A stretch of 64,000 nucleotides of DNA from Thuidium tamariscinum (lineage: Eukaryota; Streptophyta; Bryopsida; Hypnales; Thuidiaceae): contig OX344751.2 of assembly GCA_947034885.2 (NCBI GenBank), positions 3,348,001 to 3,412,000 on the forward strand. Direction: 5' to 3'. A program made the translations under genes and the position numbers. This document shows positions 23,346 through 34,725 of this stretch, in pieces. Below the pieces are notes generated by a model. The model saw only the letters and a program-made list of their open reading frames with translations, was not told where the DNA came from and searched no databases. Numbering within the stretch: position 1 is the stretch's first letter; every line of letters starts with the position of its first letter.

Positions 23346-23363
23346 TCCCCGGCAGCGGCGCCA
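23346..23363 (-). promoter_or_regulatory. Primer-binding site for tRNA-Asp
   Basis: The plus strand reads TCCCCGGCAGCGGCGCCA. That is the 3' end of plant tRNA-Asp(GTC) with one difference (G for A at 23354). It sits three bases from the 5' LTR. tRNA-Asp priming is common in Athila-like plant Ty3 elements. Confidence 0.9.
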
Positions 23364-23366
23364 AAA

Positions 23367-25766
23367 TGTGATGTAGATTTTGCCTACTTGACAAAAATCC
23401 CAAGACAACTAACTAGGGGGTTATTTCCATGGAAAGGTCTATAAGTCTATCGTTTGTATGACTAAGGTCACTGTAATCGTATTTTGAATACTTATTTTAT
23501 GTCGTTTTTGGTTTTGTTTCAAATAATATAAACCCAAGGAAAATTCTCTAATGTCAATTGGTCACAGTCCACAAACCCAATGCTATAGTATAGACCAAAT
23601 GTATGGCGTCACAATCCTGTCTAGTGGGTGGCTCATGTCAATTTTCTTTGTCAAATTGTCAGGGATAGTCAAGTTGTCTTATGCATGCTCTAGCCACTTA
23701 ATGCAATATATATTTTTATATATTTTTATTTATTTATAATTTAATTCCTCTTTTCTTTCTCTCACATGGCATTCACTCTTAATTTGCAATAATTTAATTT
23801 TAAATAAAAGAAATTTAAATTCTTTCTTTTTATTTCTTTCTTTATCTTTTAGCAAATTGATCCTCTTTTGCAAGTCAAATGGTCTTAGCCGTTCCACTTG
23901 ATTTGGTTCATGTCAAATAGTCATCTATCCTAACTACTTCATCTAATAGACCTAAATTCACTTTTTAGACTAATAGACTTAATTCCAACAACCACAAGCA
24001 ATTCCTACCTACCCAATTTGTTGGTGGTTGGGGGATCAATTGCTATGTTCAAATTTAATTCTAATCAACTTGACTCTATGTAACAGACAATTAGATTTAA
24101 TTTCATATACCTATGTCTTTAAAATATCAAAAAGAATCACAGTCTACTAGACTTAAATTAATTCATTCACTCATTGTATTCAGACTATTAGACTTAACAA
24201 ATTTTAATAGTAGAATTGCTCCAACTTCATATCCAGTTGACAAACTTATTTAGCAAACAACATCCATGCTGTACTTCATCTCAACATTTCCACAAAATCA
24301 ATTTGACAATATCACAATTTCAACCAAAGCTTTACAAATGATAATTGAAAACTTAGATTCAGTTTATCAATCTAATATGTAACAATTCAAGAATTAATTT
24401 CATACTGTATTGAATCGATTAGACTTTATAATTTTTAAAGTTGTGATTCTTCACAATCAATTGGACAATAATTTCCATACTGGATGACCATTGGACAAGG
24501 CAATGCCACATACCACCAGCATGGTTGTGATCTAATTGACCTACCTCAATCAATTAGACTTAGTTCAGTATTCTATTTACATCCAATTGTAAATCAAACT
24601 ACTCAGACAACTAGACTGCAATCCCAAGGCTGGTTGGCAAATTGACATGAATGCATATTCCACATACATCAGGCAACTCGTCATGAACACATAGCATTAC
24701 AACTCCATACAATTATAAAGACCATTTGACATTTCCTTCCACTAATCCAGTCCACTAGACTTGGCTGAATTTACAAACAACATGAAATGAACTCATTGAC
24801 TTAATATAAAACAATTCAGTTTTAGTACTCAAATAATTTAATGTACCACTATATCTCACAGTTTCCATATCCAGTTGACATCTAATTTACTCTCTTCAGT
24901 CAATTAGACACAAATCACACAACAAACATTTTCTAAATAATTATCAAATTAATAAGTCCAGTTGATTTTAAACTTACAACCATATGTAAGTACAACGAGC
25001 CACCTGCTCAGACCAATCGACTCCTCAAGCTGAATTTGAGGGAGCTCCAGGAACCAGCTTCGTCAACTTGATTAATTTCCGCTTACATACCAGCCTCTCT
25101 CACAGTCAATTCAGTTACAGTTTGGCTCCCATCAACAACCCTTAGTCAATTTGGACAGCAGTTTCGTTTACAAATCACTGATGCTCCATCAAATTGACTC
25201 ACATAACATACTCACAAACTGATTTCTTCCCCTCCAGCATACTGATCATTAAACATTGAACTCTAAATTAATTGCAATGTAAAAACTATAAGTTTGCACT
25301 GGCAATTAGACAAGGCTGCAAATATCAACGGGAAGACATATACACACAAGCAAATCGGCCAATGGACCAGAAGACAAAAACAATGCTCACAGCCACTTGC
25401 TGTTTGAGCTAGAAATCAATTAGACATAAAACAAATTGCACAGCTTGAAAGCTCAGATTATATTGACAATGTGGAAAACGAAAACACAAGAGTGATACCA
25501 CCTGTATACACTGAGTTCAAAACAATTAGACCTTTGGACATATAGTCCCAAAACTGAAGACAACTCTTCACTACGAGGTGCGTTTGGCAATTTGACCTTC
25601 TAGTTCTTAATTAGTTCTTTCCAAATCTAGTCGACTTCCACCTTTTTGATTCTTGTTTACAACTTGTAAGTCTATTAGACTTAGAAATGGAAATAAAACT
25701 AATTGTAATCTCTATTCACACTTGGGAAGACAAATTGACATAAAAATTGAAAAAATTGCGTTCACA
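23367..25766 (-). repeat. 5' LTR (right copy)
   Basis: 2,400 bp, partner of 6157-8556. I saw no difference between the two on reading. It should carry the element's promoter on the minus strand, but I cannot place a TATA box with confidence. Confidence 0.95.
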
Positions 25767-25771
25767 CCTTC
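25767..25771. repeat. Target-site duplication CCTTC, right copy
   Basis: Matches 6152-6156. Removing the element and one copy joins AAACTCAAGC with CTTCCTACAT and restores a hairpin whose 3' arm (ATGTAGGAAG, then TGAGTTT) is at about 25791-25810. Confidence 0.9.
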
Positions 25772-25803
25772 CTACATCTACTTCATGTGAATGTAGGAAG
25801 AAG
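25772..25803. repeat. 3' part of hairpin 2, split by the retrotransposon
   Basis: The 5' arm begins at 6143 (AAACTCAAGCCTTC) on the far side of the retrotransposon and continues here as CTACAT. The 3' arm is ATGTAGGAAG, followed by TGAGTTT at 25804-25810. The stem is only visible once the insertion is removed. Confidence 0.6.
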
Positions 25804-25902
25804 TGAGTTTGCAATGGAGCAAGGCTCCTTATATCCCCATGGGGTGAAGGGTGGTGCTCCACCCCATGGGAATATAAGGAGCCTTGCTCTGTTGCAAACT
25901 CA
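25804..25902. repeat. Near-perfect 43-bp hairpin (hairpin 3), candidate small-RNA precursor
   Basis: Arm 25804-25846 pairs with arm 25860-25902 around a 13-nt loop. 40 of 43 positions are exact complements, two more are G-U pairs, and one is a mismatch. The central part reads GAGCAAGGCTCCTTATAT. It shares its outer TGAGTTT with the 3' side of hairpin 2, so the two could fold in competing ways. Confidence 0.6.
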
Positions 25903-26273
25903 AAGTATTTTGAGATCTCTTCAAGCAAGGAGAGTGAGACCTCAAAGGGGAAAAAAAATGTTTTTGGATTTTAATTCAAGGCAAAATAAACTGAAAAACT
26001 TAATTAAAAAAAACCAAAAATATCTTTTAGAGGGTTATTTGCACTATTCAGCGATGGGACTTTCCAACTCTGGCCGGGACAAGTCATTGTCATCTACCTT
26101 GAAAAGGGCCTAATTTTGAGTCAAATTCTGACCCATGTGGTGGGGATGTTCTAATTCACTCATTTAAAAAAATTGATTTACCACTTTAATTTTTTTTTCC
26201 TATTTGTATAGTTCACTTGGTAATATTATTTGTTGTTGAAGTGGGTAAGGACAAGGCTCAAAAATTACTTATG
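25903..26273. other. Spacer, no gene seen
   Basis: AT-rich. The segment at about 26150-26265 (CTAATTCACTCA onward) resembles 27938-28045, so both are parts of one repeat. Confidence 0.45.
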
Positions 26274-26276
26274 TAA

Positions 26277-26685
26277 GAGCATCTTCAATGTGTTCAGTAT
26301 AAACACATTGCAATGGCAAGTTCTGCATAGCTTGACAAAATTTTGCCTCAATGCACTCAGCACCTCTCACATTGCTTTCAAGGCTGCGGCATTTCTTCGC
26401 TTCCTCTTGGCAAAAATTGGCCATTTCCTGTGCCCTCCAAACACCTCTGTGTTCCTCTAACAACACCAAAAATATCAATGATCACAAATCCTCATCACTT
26501 CATACACCTTTGCATTCTATTTGTTGTCATCGTGTCAATAGCAAGGAACTGTAGCTAAGCGTTTTGGATTCTAGGTGCTATCATAGCATTTAGGCATGTC
26601 CAACAGCAAGAGACTTACAAGAAAAAGGGAACGCGATCTTATTTGTTGGAGTGGCATTTAGATGGGTGGAGGATTGAGGATGCTC
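26277..26685. mobile_element. Harbinger-like (Tourist) MITE
   Basis: 409 bp with inverted ends GAGCATCTTCAAT and GAGCATCCTCAAT (12 of 13 match), flanked by TAA on both sides (26274-26276 and 26686-26688). A 3-bp TAA/TTA duplication is the mark of PIF/Harbinger transposition. No coding capacity. Confidence 0.75.
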
Positions 26686-26735
26686 TAAGGTGGGTACACC
26701 CAAAAGTGCCACTTATTCATATTGTACCTATTTAT

Positions 26736-27409
26736 TTATTTTATGTGTTGTAGAAGTCCACAAAGAGAGCTTCATTTTGCATTTTTTTCCAAAGGTATAA
26801 AACATTATTTTGATGAGTTTTTTGGTCAAATCTCATCACCAAATTTTTTTTTCAAGTTTTATATTTCAATGTATTTTTTAAATCCTTTTTTTACAAATTA
26901 AAATGTCACAAGTTGTATTTTCTTGACCGGAACTTTGGACATAGAATTCTCATAATGGTCAATTTCATTAAAATGGCCGTGTTCCAATAAAATGGCATAA
27001 CATTCCATTAAAATGGCATGATATTCCGTTAAAATGGCACAACATTCCATTAAAATGGCACATTTTCTTCCTCTACCTCTAAGCCTCTATGTCAAAATGG
27101 TACACGAAATATGTCAATATGGCACATGGAATATGTCAAAATGGCATTGGAATTTGTCAAAATGGCACTCGGAATACCGCCATTTTAACGAAATTGACCA
27201 TCATAGAATTCCTGTGAAGAAAATACAACTTATGACATTTCAATTTGTAATAAATAGGATTTTAAAAAATACATAAAAATACCAAATATGAAAAAAAAAT
27301 TTGGTGATGAGATTTGACCAAAAAAACTCACCAAAATAATGTTTTTTACCTTTGGAAAAAAATGGAGAATGAAGCTCTCTTTGTGGACTTCTACTACACA
27401 TAAAAATAA
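26736..27409. mobile_element. Foldback element with long inverted arms
   Basis: Left arm (26736 to about 26954) and right arm (about 27206 to 27409) are imperfect inverted copies: TGTAGAAGTCCACAAAGAG pairs with CTCTTTGTGGACTTCTAC, and ATCTCATCACCAAAT with ATTTGGTGATGAGAT. A second element occupies the centre (26955-27201). Parts of the arms (around TTTACAAATTAAAA) resemble the foldback at 33167-34245, so they are probably relatives. Confidence 0.65.
26955..27201. mobile_element. AATTTCATTAAAATGGC-ended MITE, copy 1
   Basis: Ends ATGGTCAATTTCATTAAAAT and the reverse complement of ATGGTCAATTTCGTTAAAAT, flanked by CATA on both sides. Its middle is a run of the units ATTCCATTAAAATGGCA and ATGTCAAAATGGCA, which looks like tandem growth of the end sequence. 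It is nested in the foldback at 26736-27409. Confidence 0.7.
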
Positions 27410-27730
27410 GTATTTTTAAAATTCCTTTCGATAATAGCTATAAGTCTACTAAGAAACCATCTTCTTCAAATTTTAGGTCAAAATTCGTTTTTTTTGGAGA
27501 TAAATGGTGCTATAAACCCCTACATTTAGTACTATGAGAAATTATTGGGGCTATTAAAAAATAATAAATTATTTTTGAAAATCTTCAAAATTTGTCATAA
27601 ATACATAATAGCTATGAGTAGTTTCACTATAAATTTTGAATCATTTGGAGCTAAAATACAAAAGTTATGACAAAAAAAATCAAAAACTAGGGTGTGACAA
27701 AAGGCTTTAAAGTGTTTCTTGCAATCATCC
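27410..27730. repeat. Remnant with a GGGT-family right end
   Basis: Ends in GTGTTTCTTGCAATCATCC (27712-27730), the family's right end. I found no matching left end upstream, so this is a truncated copy. Confidence 0.5.
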
Positions 27731-29423
27731 ACATCACTAATTTTGAAAATGTACAAGAATTGTAGATGATGCTTCTAGAAACGGCACGTTTTGGGTGTAC
27801 CTACCTTAGTAGTTGGTTTGCCTTTTCCATGTATTTTCTTCAATGGGAATATTTTTAGTTCATCTTTCAAACAAAAAGAAATAGATAGAAGATGTAACAC
27901 AAGTAGTTTTGTATTTGGAAGGGAGGAACATGACATGCTAATTCACTCAATTTTTTAATTTTCTATTTGTACAATTTAGTTGGCTATACTATTCATTCAT
28001 TATTCATGTGGTTAAGGTAGAAGGCTTAAAAACCACTCAATTAAAGGCTATTTGGCTTTTTTCATGTATTTCATTTAATGGGAATATTTTTAGCTTGTTT
28101 TTCAAACAAAAAAATAGATGGAAAATGTAAAATAAGGGATTTTTTTATTTTTGTAAGCATCACTAAATTAATTGTGAATTTTGAAATGAGTTATGTTGTA
28201 GGTGCCTATTTATGACTTTAGGTCTCTTATGAATTGTGCATTTAAGACTTGTAAAGAAAAATGGGGAAAGCAAAGAGAATGATTCGCTCTTGCAATAGAT
28301 TATATATATATATATATTCTCTTTATCCATTCAATGACTATAGAAGTCAATTTAAGGACCACTCCATGTCCATTTTAGAACTATTTATAGTAATGCTTCT
28401 AAATGCCTAGGCAATTTTTGACCTTTGAGCCCCCTATGTTATAAAGCATATTTTTTTTAGTGTGTATTGTATAGAGAGGGAATAGATTTCAACATGATAA
28501 AACTAATAAGCTCTCTAAAGTTATATATATATATATATATATATGCGCAAAAGCTAGGGTGACCCAAAATTTATTGTCATAGTCCATATTCTTCTTATTA
28601 TACTTTCATTTTTGAAGATTAAGAAAAACATATGGTATAATTTTAATCAAAAGGACTCATTTACATGTTGTATGTTTAATATATTACATCCCTCAATAAG
28701 TGAATTAAATAAATTTTCAATATTTTATGTATTATGGACTATTTAGTTTTCACCTAAGGATTATCACAGTCCATTGATTTTTATGAAATGACTCTTGAAT
28801 TCATACAAAAATATAAAATATCCTTTTTATGTTTGAAGAATATGAAAAGTATATTGGTACAAATGGAATTGTTGTGTGTTTTTATAGAATTTATGTTTTA
28901 TATGTGTTTGTCCTAAATTACATACAAACCTCATTAAAAAAATAAGTTGTCGAAGTTTACTATATACATGTTCCCATACATGGAAATTGATTCAATTATT
29001 TAGTTGATTTGTTACTCCTAGGAACGAAGAAATTAATAATGTTACACTTTATATTGTTTATGGAGAAGGTGGTTTGATGTTTGGAGTTGTTTAGTTTAAT
29101 TTATAAAGTGCAATATCTTCTACAAATGTATAATATACAAATGTGTGTAACATATTTAAATAGGTAAATGGTGTATTCTTATTAGTTTCGATACAAAAAC
29201 TACATGTGTTTTGAAGATTAAGCTCTATATTTTTAAAAGTATCTTTGAAGTTTGAGGGATGGAAGACAAATAGATGTACTATTTTTAGGTTATGCACCTC
29301 ATGTTAGCCATTTTTGATACATTAGAAGCTATCTTGTGGCATAATTGAGGATATTTGTAGATTTTTCTTTATGGGGAGGAATAAAATATTAGAGTACAAA
29401 TGTGGGAAGGCCATACCTAAAAA
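27731..29423. other. AT-rich spacer with direct repeats and TA microsatellites
   Basis: No gene. About 27832-27900 and 28070-28135 are diverged direct repeats (both contain AATGGGAATATTTTTAG). TA microsatellites lie at 28300-28317 and 28521-28544. Confidence 0.5.
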
Positions 29424-31250
29424 ATGGCCAAAACACCAGATTGCCGTGGACATAAGCAAGTGTTGGTAGGAACAGGAACAGCTCCAAAACGGCAACGTTG
29501 TCCCGATGATAGCAACAGTCAGAAGAAGAATCTCCTCTTGCAAGTCACTTTTCCAACTCCGAACTTTGATGAAAGAATGGACGCAGCAGTATTGGTATCA
29601 CGTGGAATTATACAACCACTAAGGACGACTTCCATGACTTCCACAAAGCGTGGTTCAATGCCTCTGCAAGAAGTCCATATGGAAAGCTTGCACAGAGACC
29701 CTAACATTTGTGTTACAACATTCGAAGCAGAAGAAGACTGACGCCAAGAAAATTTATTTTTAGATCCTTTGATAACAATAAGGAAGATCCTAAACTTTAC
29801 ATCCTTTGCACCGAAGTCGCAGTTAGCTAGTGAAGGGCAAAAATCTAATGAAGACACATCCTTCGGCTCGTAGATGAGATCTCTTGGTATAGAAGAAATT
29901 GCAGTGGAAGTGCTTAGAAGTGACCCGTTAGTTACTTCAGCAGAAGGACTTCAAAGTAACAAAAACCTACCGCTATTATTGCAAGTGCCCGAAGGAGTGA
30001 GTTGTACTATGCCATTGAGAACTATGGAGAAAGTTTTAACAACTCATGTTTCTTTGCAAGCCCCACAAAGCAATGACAAAGGTCCTATTGAAGCAGCTAT
30101 AAAAAATACCTTGAGTTTCGAAGGATATGGTACAGGCCTTCACGTTGCCCTTTTTCATTCATCGGGGAATTACTCCAAAGAGTTTGTAGAGCATTTGCTC
30201 TCCTTCGTTCCACCTGAGGACCTACTAGCGTTGATGAGGAGTCACGTAGTGCAATTTTTGAGGAATTTGCTTCCAAGATTTCAAGCACACGACACAGAAC
30301 AATTACCTACGGAAGAATTGCCTTGTATGGAAATCAATGTGCCTTGTTTAGGAGGGAATGATTTGTGGCAAGAAGGAACATTGCCAACAATTAGTGAAGG
30401 GGCTATGATAAATAAGAAGCAGTTTGAGGAAAAGCTACAAGAGCTTGCTCGGGACGAAAAGAAGTATAAGAAGAAGCAAAAAAAAACACAAGCCAAGGAG
30501 CTGGAAGAGAAACCGAAGGCTAAGTCTACGGTACAGAAGGAGGTCCTTCCAAGGTCTCCCTTGACTCCTTGACCTTTACAGTCAATGATTACAAATCTAT
30601 TGCCGATGCCTTCACGTGCCTCTGCCAAGCAGTTTTCCAATCCAGCTCGTGGGAGCCCGCATCCCCACGCTCAAAAGAAGAAAGCTTTGTACTCTTCAAG
30701 TGGTGCTTTGTGTGGGATTCAAGTGTCATCAACTTCCACAAATTTTACCGAAGGCAATGATTTAGATAACTGGGGTGTACACAACACTATTCTTTCTTTC
30801 AAAGCAAACTTGCTTGCAGCACTGATAGGAGAGTTTTGGGAGCATATGCGTCACCATGCTTTTGAGCAAGCGGCATTTGAATTTCCATGGCATGTAGACT
30901 AGAACAAGCAATGTCCAAAGTTGAAATCTAGGTTCACATTGCAATTGCGTAAAATCTATCATAGACTGTGGGATCACACTAGTGTTTTGAAGGCTATTGG
31001 TGCTAATCTCCGAGAGCGTCGAACTCACTTGAAGAGAAAATTCGACAAAGTTAAGAATCCCAAACAAGTATCAAGAATTGCAGGTTGCTTTCATGGATCA
31101 TGGATGCAAATCTATGAATCAACGAAGGATACAAGGAAGTCGCAGTTGTGTAAAGAGGCCACAAACGAGAAGTTAAAGGTACAGGGGTTTATCCACCAAT
31201 GTGGACCCGGGGGAATGAAAGGCTTATATGATCGTTTTGTAAGTGTTATC
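29424..31250 (+). pseudogene. Decayed long ORF of unknown, possibly transposon, origin
   Basis: A single frame of about 609 codons from ATG 29424, open except for TGA at 29739, TAG at 29871, TGA at 30570 and TAG at 30900; all four are in the same frame. Features: a basic N-terminus, a Lys/Glu-rich helical stretch near 30430-30530 (DEKKYKKKQKKTQAKELEEK), and a C-terminal part with NLRERRTHLKRKF and GSWMQIYESTKDTRKSQLCK. The C-terminal part recalls the conserved region of En/Spm-associated plant proteins (Transposase_24 type), but I am not certain. It runs into a good donor site (GTAAGTGT at about 31240). A possible next exon is 32489-32608, after TATATGTAG. Confidence 0.5.
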
Positions 31251-31897
31251 TAACTCTTCCACTTGTTTTGTTTTTTCTTAATAATTTTTTTGAGTTCACT
31301 GTAAATGTCTTTGTCAAAGTCTTCATTTGATGCCTTTGAGTTTTTTATGTGATTTTTTCTCTTGTGATTGACCTCTTCCTTAATCCTTAGTTTTTATATT
31401 TTGCAAAGATTTTTAAAGTGGTTATGGAAGAAGCTACTAACAAATGAAATAGTGATGTATATAAATTTGAACATTTAAATAATTTTGCACATGTATTATG
31501 AAAGTTTTAAAAATTATTTCCTTTGCATATATATGAATATAGTTGTGGGTCTAAATTTTGAATGATTGTCTTTAAGATTTTGTAATGAATGTGAGTTACC
31601 TTCACTTGTAATTCCAATTACTGCCCAATTGAAAATATAAGGCAAGATAAAAAAGATTTTGGTAATAGATTCTACAGAATGATACAAAAATTTGACAAAC
31701 GGCGGTTAGAGATAAATTTACGGCCTCAGCTGATGTTTTATGGTGTTGCCTTGAAGATTAAGGAATAGTTCCTTGCAATGGAATTCAGTTTCATTTGGGT
31801 CCAGAGAAACACATATTATATGTAACAAGTGAAAGTACTATTGAATTATTCCATGAATATCAATTTTGTCAAATTGTCCATCTTTGATCAATGTACA
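31251..31897. other. Intron-like AT-rich sequence
   Basis: T-rich with many stops. Probably the first part of an intron of the decayed ORF to its left. Nothing else seen. Confidence 0.4.
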
Positions 31898-32069
31898 CAC
31901 TACAAGAGAATGGGGTCTTTTAAGTAGTGTCCTAGACATCATATCTTTTAATTAATGTCTTTTAATGCGTCTTTTAAGTAAAATTTTACTTAAACGACGC
32001 ATTAAAAGACATTACTTAAAAGACATGAAGTCGAGGACACTACTTAAAAGACCCCATTCTCTTGTAGTG
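31898..32069. mobile_element. CACTA-type palindromic MITE
   Basis: 172 bp, begins CACTACAAGAGAATGGGGTC and ends with its reverse complement. It is flanked by ACA on both sides (31895-31897 and 32070-32072), a 3-bp duplication as expected for CACTA (En/Spm) transposases. The two halves pair almost completely through AAAAGAC/GTCTTTT repeats, so a transcript would fold into one long stem. Confidence 0.85.
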
Positions 32070-32488
32070 ACATTAGGTTCTTTCTATGCTATGAACCTTG
32101 CTTTAGTCTTTGGGCTCTATATTTTATTTATAACTGTAGAAATATTTTTTTTTGTACTAAGCTATCACTGCTTTTATACATATAGGTTTTGCAAATAATT
32201 TGGATTATTTGGCAAAGGTGTGGAACTCTGTTGTTTTTATAGAATTATGACTACGTCATTGAAGGGTAAAAATCGAGGTTCTCATAGCTATGTAATTACA
32301 GTATGCAATTGTTATTTGATTTTCTAACCATCTCAAAATAAAACAAGGCAAGAGAATATAATAAAATGAATGCAATATATTCTAATTAGAATAAAAAATC
32401 ATAGTCCTAAATTGATACTTTTATGTCCTTGAATTCAAACCACATTCATTATATATTTTCATACTCTGTTTATTGTTGTTATATGTAG

Positions 32489-32608
32489 GTGGATTATTGC
32501 ATCCAAACCCCAACGGACGAGGAGTTAGGGTATGGGAAATTGAACGGATGGTTGTCTCTTAAACAAAAGATAATGACTTTAGAGACTTCACAAGGCCATG
32601 ATGTGTAG
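32489..32608 (+). pseudogene. Possible second exon of the decayed ORF
   Basis: After an acceptor-like TATATGTAG, an open stretch reads VDYCIQTPTDEELGYGKLNG and continues to a TAG. Its composition suits the upstream ORF, and the phase can be made to fit the donor near 31240. Support is weak. Confidence 0.3.
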
Positions 32609-33166
32609 AACACATCGGACAATACTTGTGACTCTTCTACTTCATCACATGATTCACATACTAGTATTGACAATTTTGCTTCTACGAGCTATTAATGTTT
32701 GGCAGGTACGAAAGATTCTTGTGTTATATTCAATTGGGCCTACAGAGATGTTGAAGGCTGCAGTAGAGAATAGATTTTGTAGGATTAGTTGGCTTGATTA
32801 TGTGGATACTATTGCTTATCTTTATTAGTTAAGCATACTACATTGTCAATTTGAAACCATTCCCTTATGATAGAAATGTTCTTGTGGAAAAATTGATAGA
32901 AAATTTAATTTCTAAAATTGTAAGTAGGTAGGCAAGTTTTTGTGTTTTTCTTAAACAAATGAAACAAAAATTTATTGCAAAAAAAGAGGACTGAACTACC
33001 AACTATAGGTGGCTTGGCAAGAACGGACACAGGACTGAACGACACAGATAGACCGGATCGATGACAAGCAAGAACTAGGTAGGCAAGTTCTATGTGTTCC
33101 ACATATGAAGCTGTATTTGAAGTTGTAGATTGAAGCTACTTAGATTTACAAGGTAGAGCATCTATG
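32609..33166. other. Spacer, no gene seen
   Basis: AT-rich; the short frame at 32598-32828 lacks any recognisable feature. Confidence 0.4.
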
Positions 33167-34245
33167 GGGTCATTGCAAGAAACACCGACCACTTTTGTAG
33201 CGCTTTGTAAAATTTGTTCTTGTCCAATGCTATAACTTTTGATTGATGAATCCAATGCCCAAACCAAAAAAACCATTTCTAGAGTTCTTTATTGCAATCA
33301 TATTCTATATTTTCCAAAATTTCAAAAAAATCATTTTATATTTAAAATTTATTTTTGTTAATTTGTCACACTTTCAAGATTAGGATTTTTTTATACTATT
33401 GATTGGTTTAAATTAATGATTTTTTATTGAAATTTATGTGGTATGTTTTTACAGTAGGTAGACATGCCCCTACCAAAGGGCATCTAAAAAAACATTATTT
33501 TATGACCTCTACATTAGTGCAAACAGGCCTCCCTTGTGTGCACACTTCAAAACATTAGAAATGATTTTGAACTCGTTTTTTTAGTCAAACCTCATCACTA
33601 AGAAGTCTTCTCAAATGGACAATTTTTAGTTTTGTTCAAAAATGTTTTTCCTATTTTTTACAAATTAAAACGTCAATGTATGTATTTTCTTTACTAGAAT
33701 TCAATGTCCAAGATGATGTCTTAGAAAATACGTACATTGATATTTTAATTTGTAAAAAATAGGAAAAATATTTTTGAACAAAACTAAAAATTGTCCATTT
33801 GAGAAGACTTCTTGGTGATGAGGTTTGACTAAAAAAATGAGTTCAAAATCATTTCTAATGTTTTGAAGTGTGCGCGCAAGGGAGGCCTATTTGCACTAAT
33901 GTAGAGGTCATAAAATAATGTTTTTTCTAGATGCCCTTTAGTAGAGTCATGTCTACCTATTGTAAAAATATACCATATAAATTTCAACCAAAAATCATTA
34001 ATTTCAACCAATCAATAGTATAAAAACCCTTATCTTGAAAGTGTGACAAATTAACAAAAATAAATTTTAAATATAAAATGATTTTTTTGAAATTTTGGAA
34101 AATATAGAATATTATTGCAATCAAAAACTCTAGAAATGGTTTTTTTGGTTTGGGCATTGGATTCATCAATCAAAAGTTATAGCATTGGACAAGAACAAAT
34201 TTTACAAAGCACTACAAAAGTGGTCAGTGTTTCTTGCAATGACCC
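33167..34245. mobile_element. 1.08-kb foldback element with GGGT-family ends
   Basis: Begins GGGTCATTGCAAGAAACAC and ends with its exact reverse complement. The whole element is close to one inverted repeat: about 500 bp on each side pair, with the turning point near 33705-33725. The arms differ by scattered point changes. No coding frame. I could not find a target duplication (TATG on the left, TGTA on the right), so the flanks may have rearranged. Confidence 0.8.
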
Positions 34246-34725
34246 TGTACTTCTATATTAGTTTTCAAATCTCTATGTGAACTTCTACTTATGAAGCAAA
34301 TGATTGTTTGTTATTGCCATGCTTGTAAATCTAATGGTACCTTGTTGCAAACATTTACACAATAGGAGTGCTTATAATTCTTGAATAGTTGTGTATTCTA
34401 TAGAAGCAAGTTTGTAGAAAATATTGTGATTACACATCATGCAATTTTAGATATTTTTCTTTTTATGAGGTCTTGTGCTTGCAAATAGACTGAATGTTAA
34501 CATAGAAATTGGCTATTGTGTGTGCTTCTACCATTCGAAACCTTTATTATTTTTAATTCAAATTTTATTTTTATTATATACTACCAAAATTCAATAGAAA
34601 GAATAATTGACACGTGTCAGCATAGTTACAAATCAAGTTTATTCATTTCAATCTGTAAAATTCCCTTATTTTAATCAAATGCACTTCATTTGTGTAATTT
34701 AACTTCTAATTATGAAATGACAGGT
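34246..34725. other. AT-rich spacer, nothing recognised
   Basis: No frame, repeat or RNA gene that I can support. Confidence 0.4.

Larger units (their letters stand above)
6157..25766 (-). mobile_element. 19.6-kb Ty3-type LTR retrotransposon with extra ORFs
   Basis: Complete element, sense on the minus strand. Sense order: 5' LTR (23367-25766), primer site (23346-23363), leader ORFs (22493-23062 and 21925-22443), gag (21722 to 19608), protease-RT-RNase H (to 16272), integrase (to 15013), long spacer, extra ORF region (11432 to 8589), polypurine tract (8557-8573), 3' LTR (6157-8556). LTRs are bounded by TG and CA; a CCTTC duplication flanks the whole. No chromodomain follows integrase, and RT motifs such as DGFSGYNQI and a DDF catalytic box point to the non-chromovirus (Athila/Tat/Phygy/Selgy) side of Ty3 elements. 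The LTRs look identical, so the insertion is recent, but gag, a leader ORF, integrase and the extra ORF are all broken. It was probably moved by proteins made elsewhere. Confidence 0.95.
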
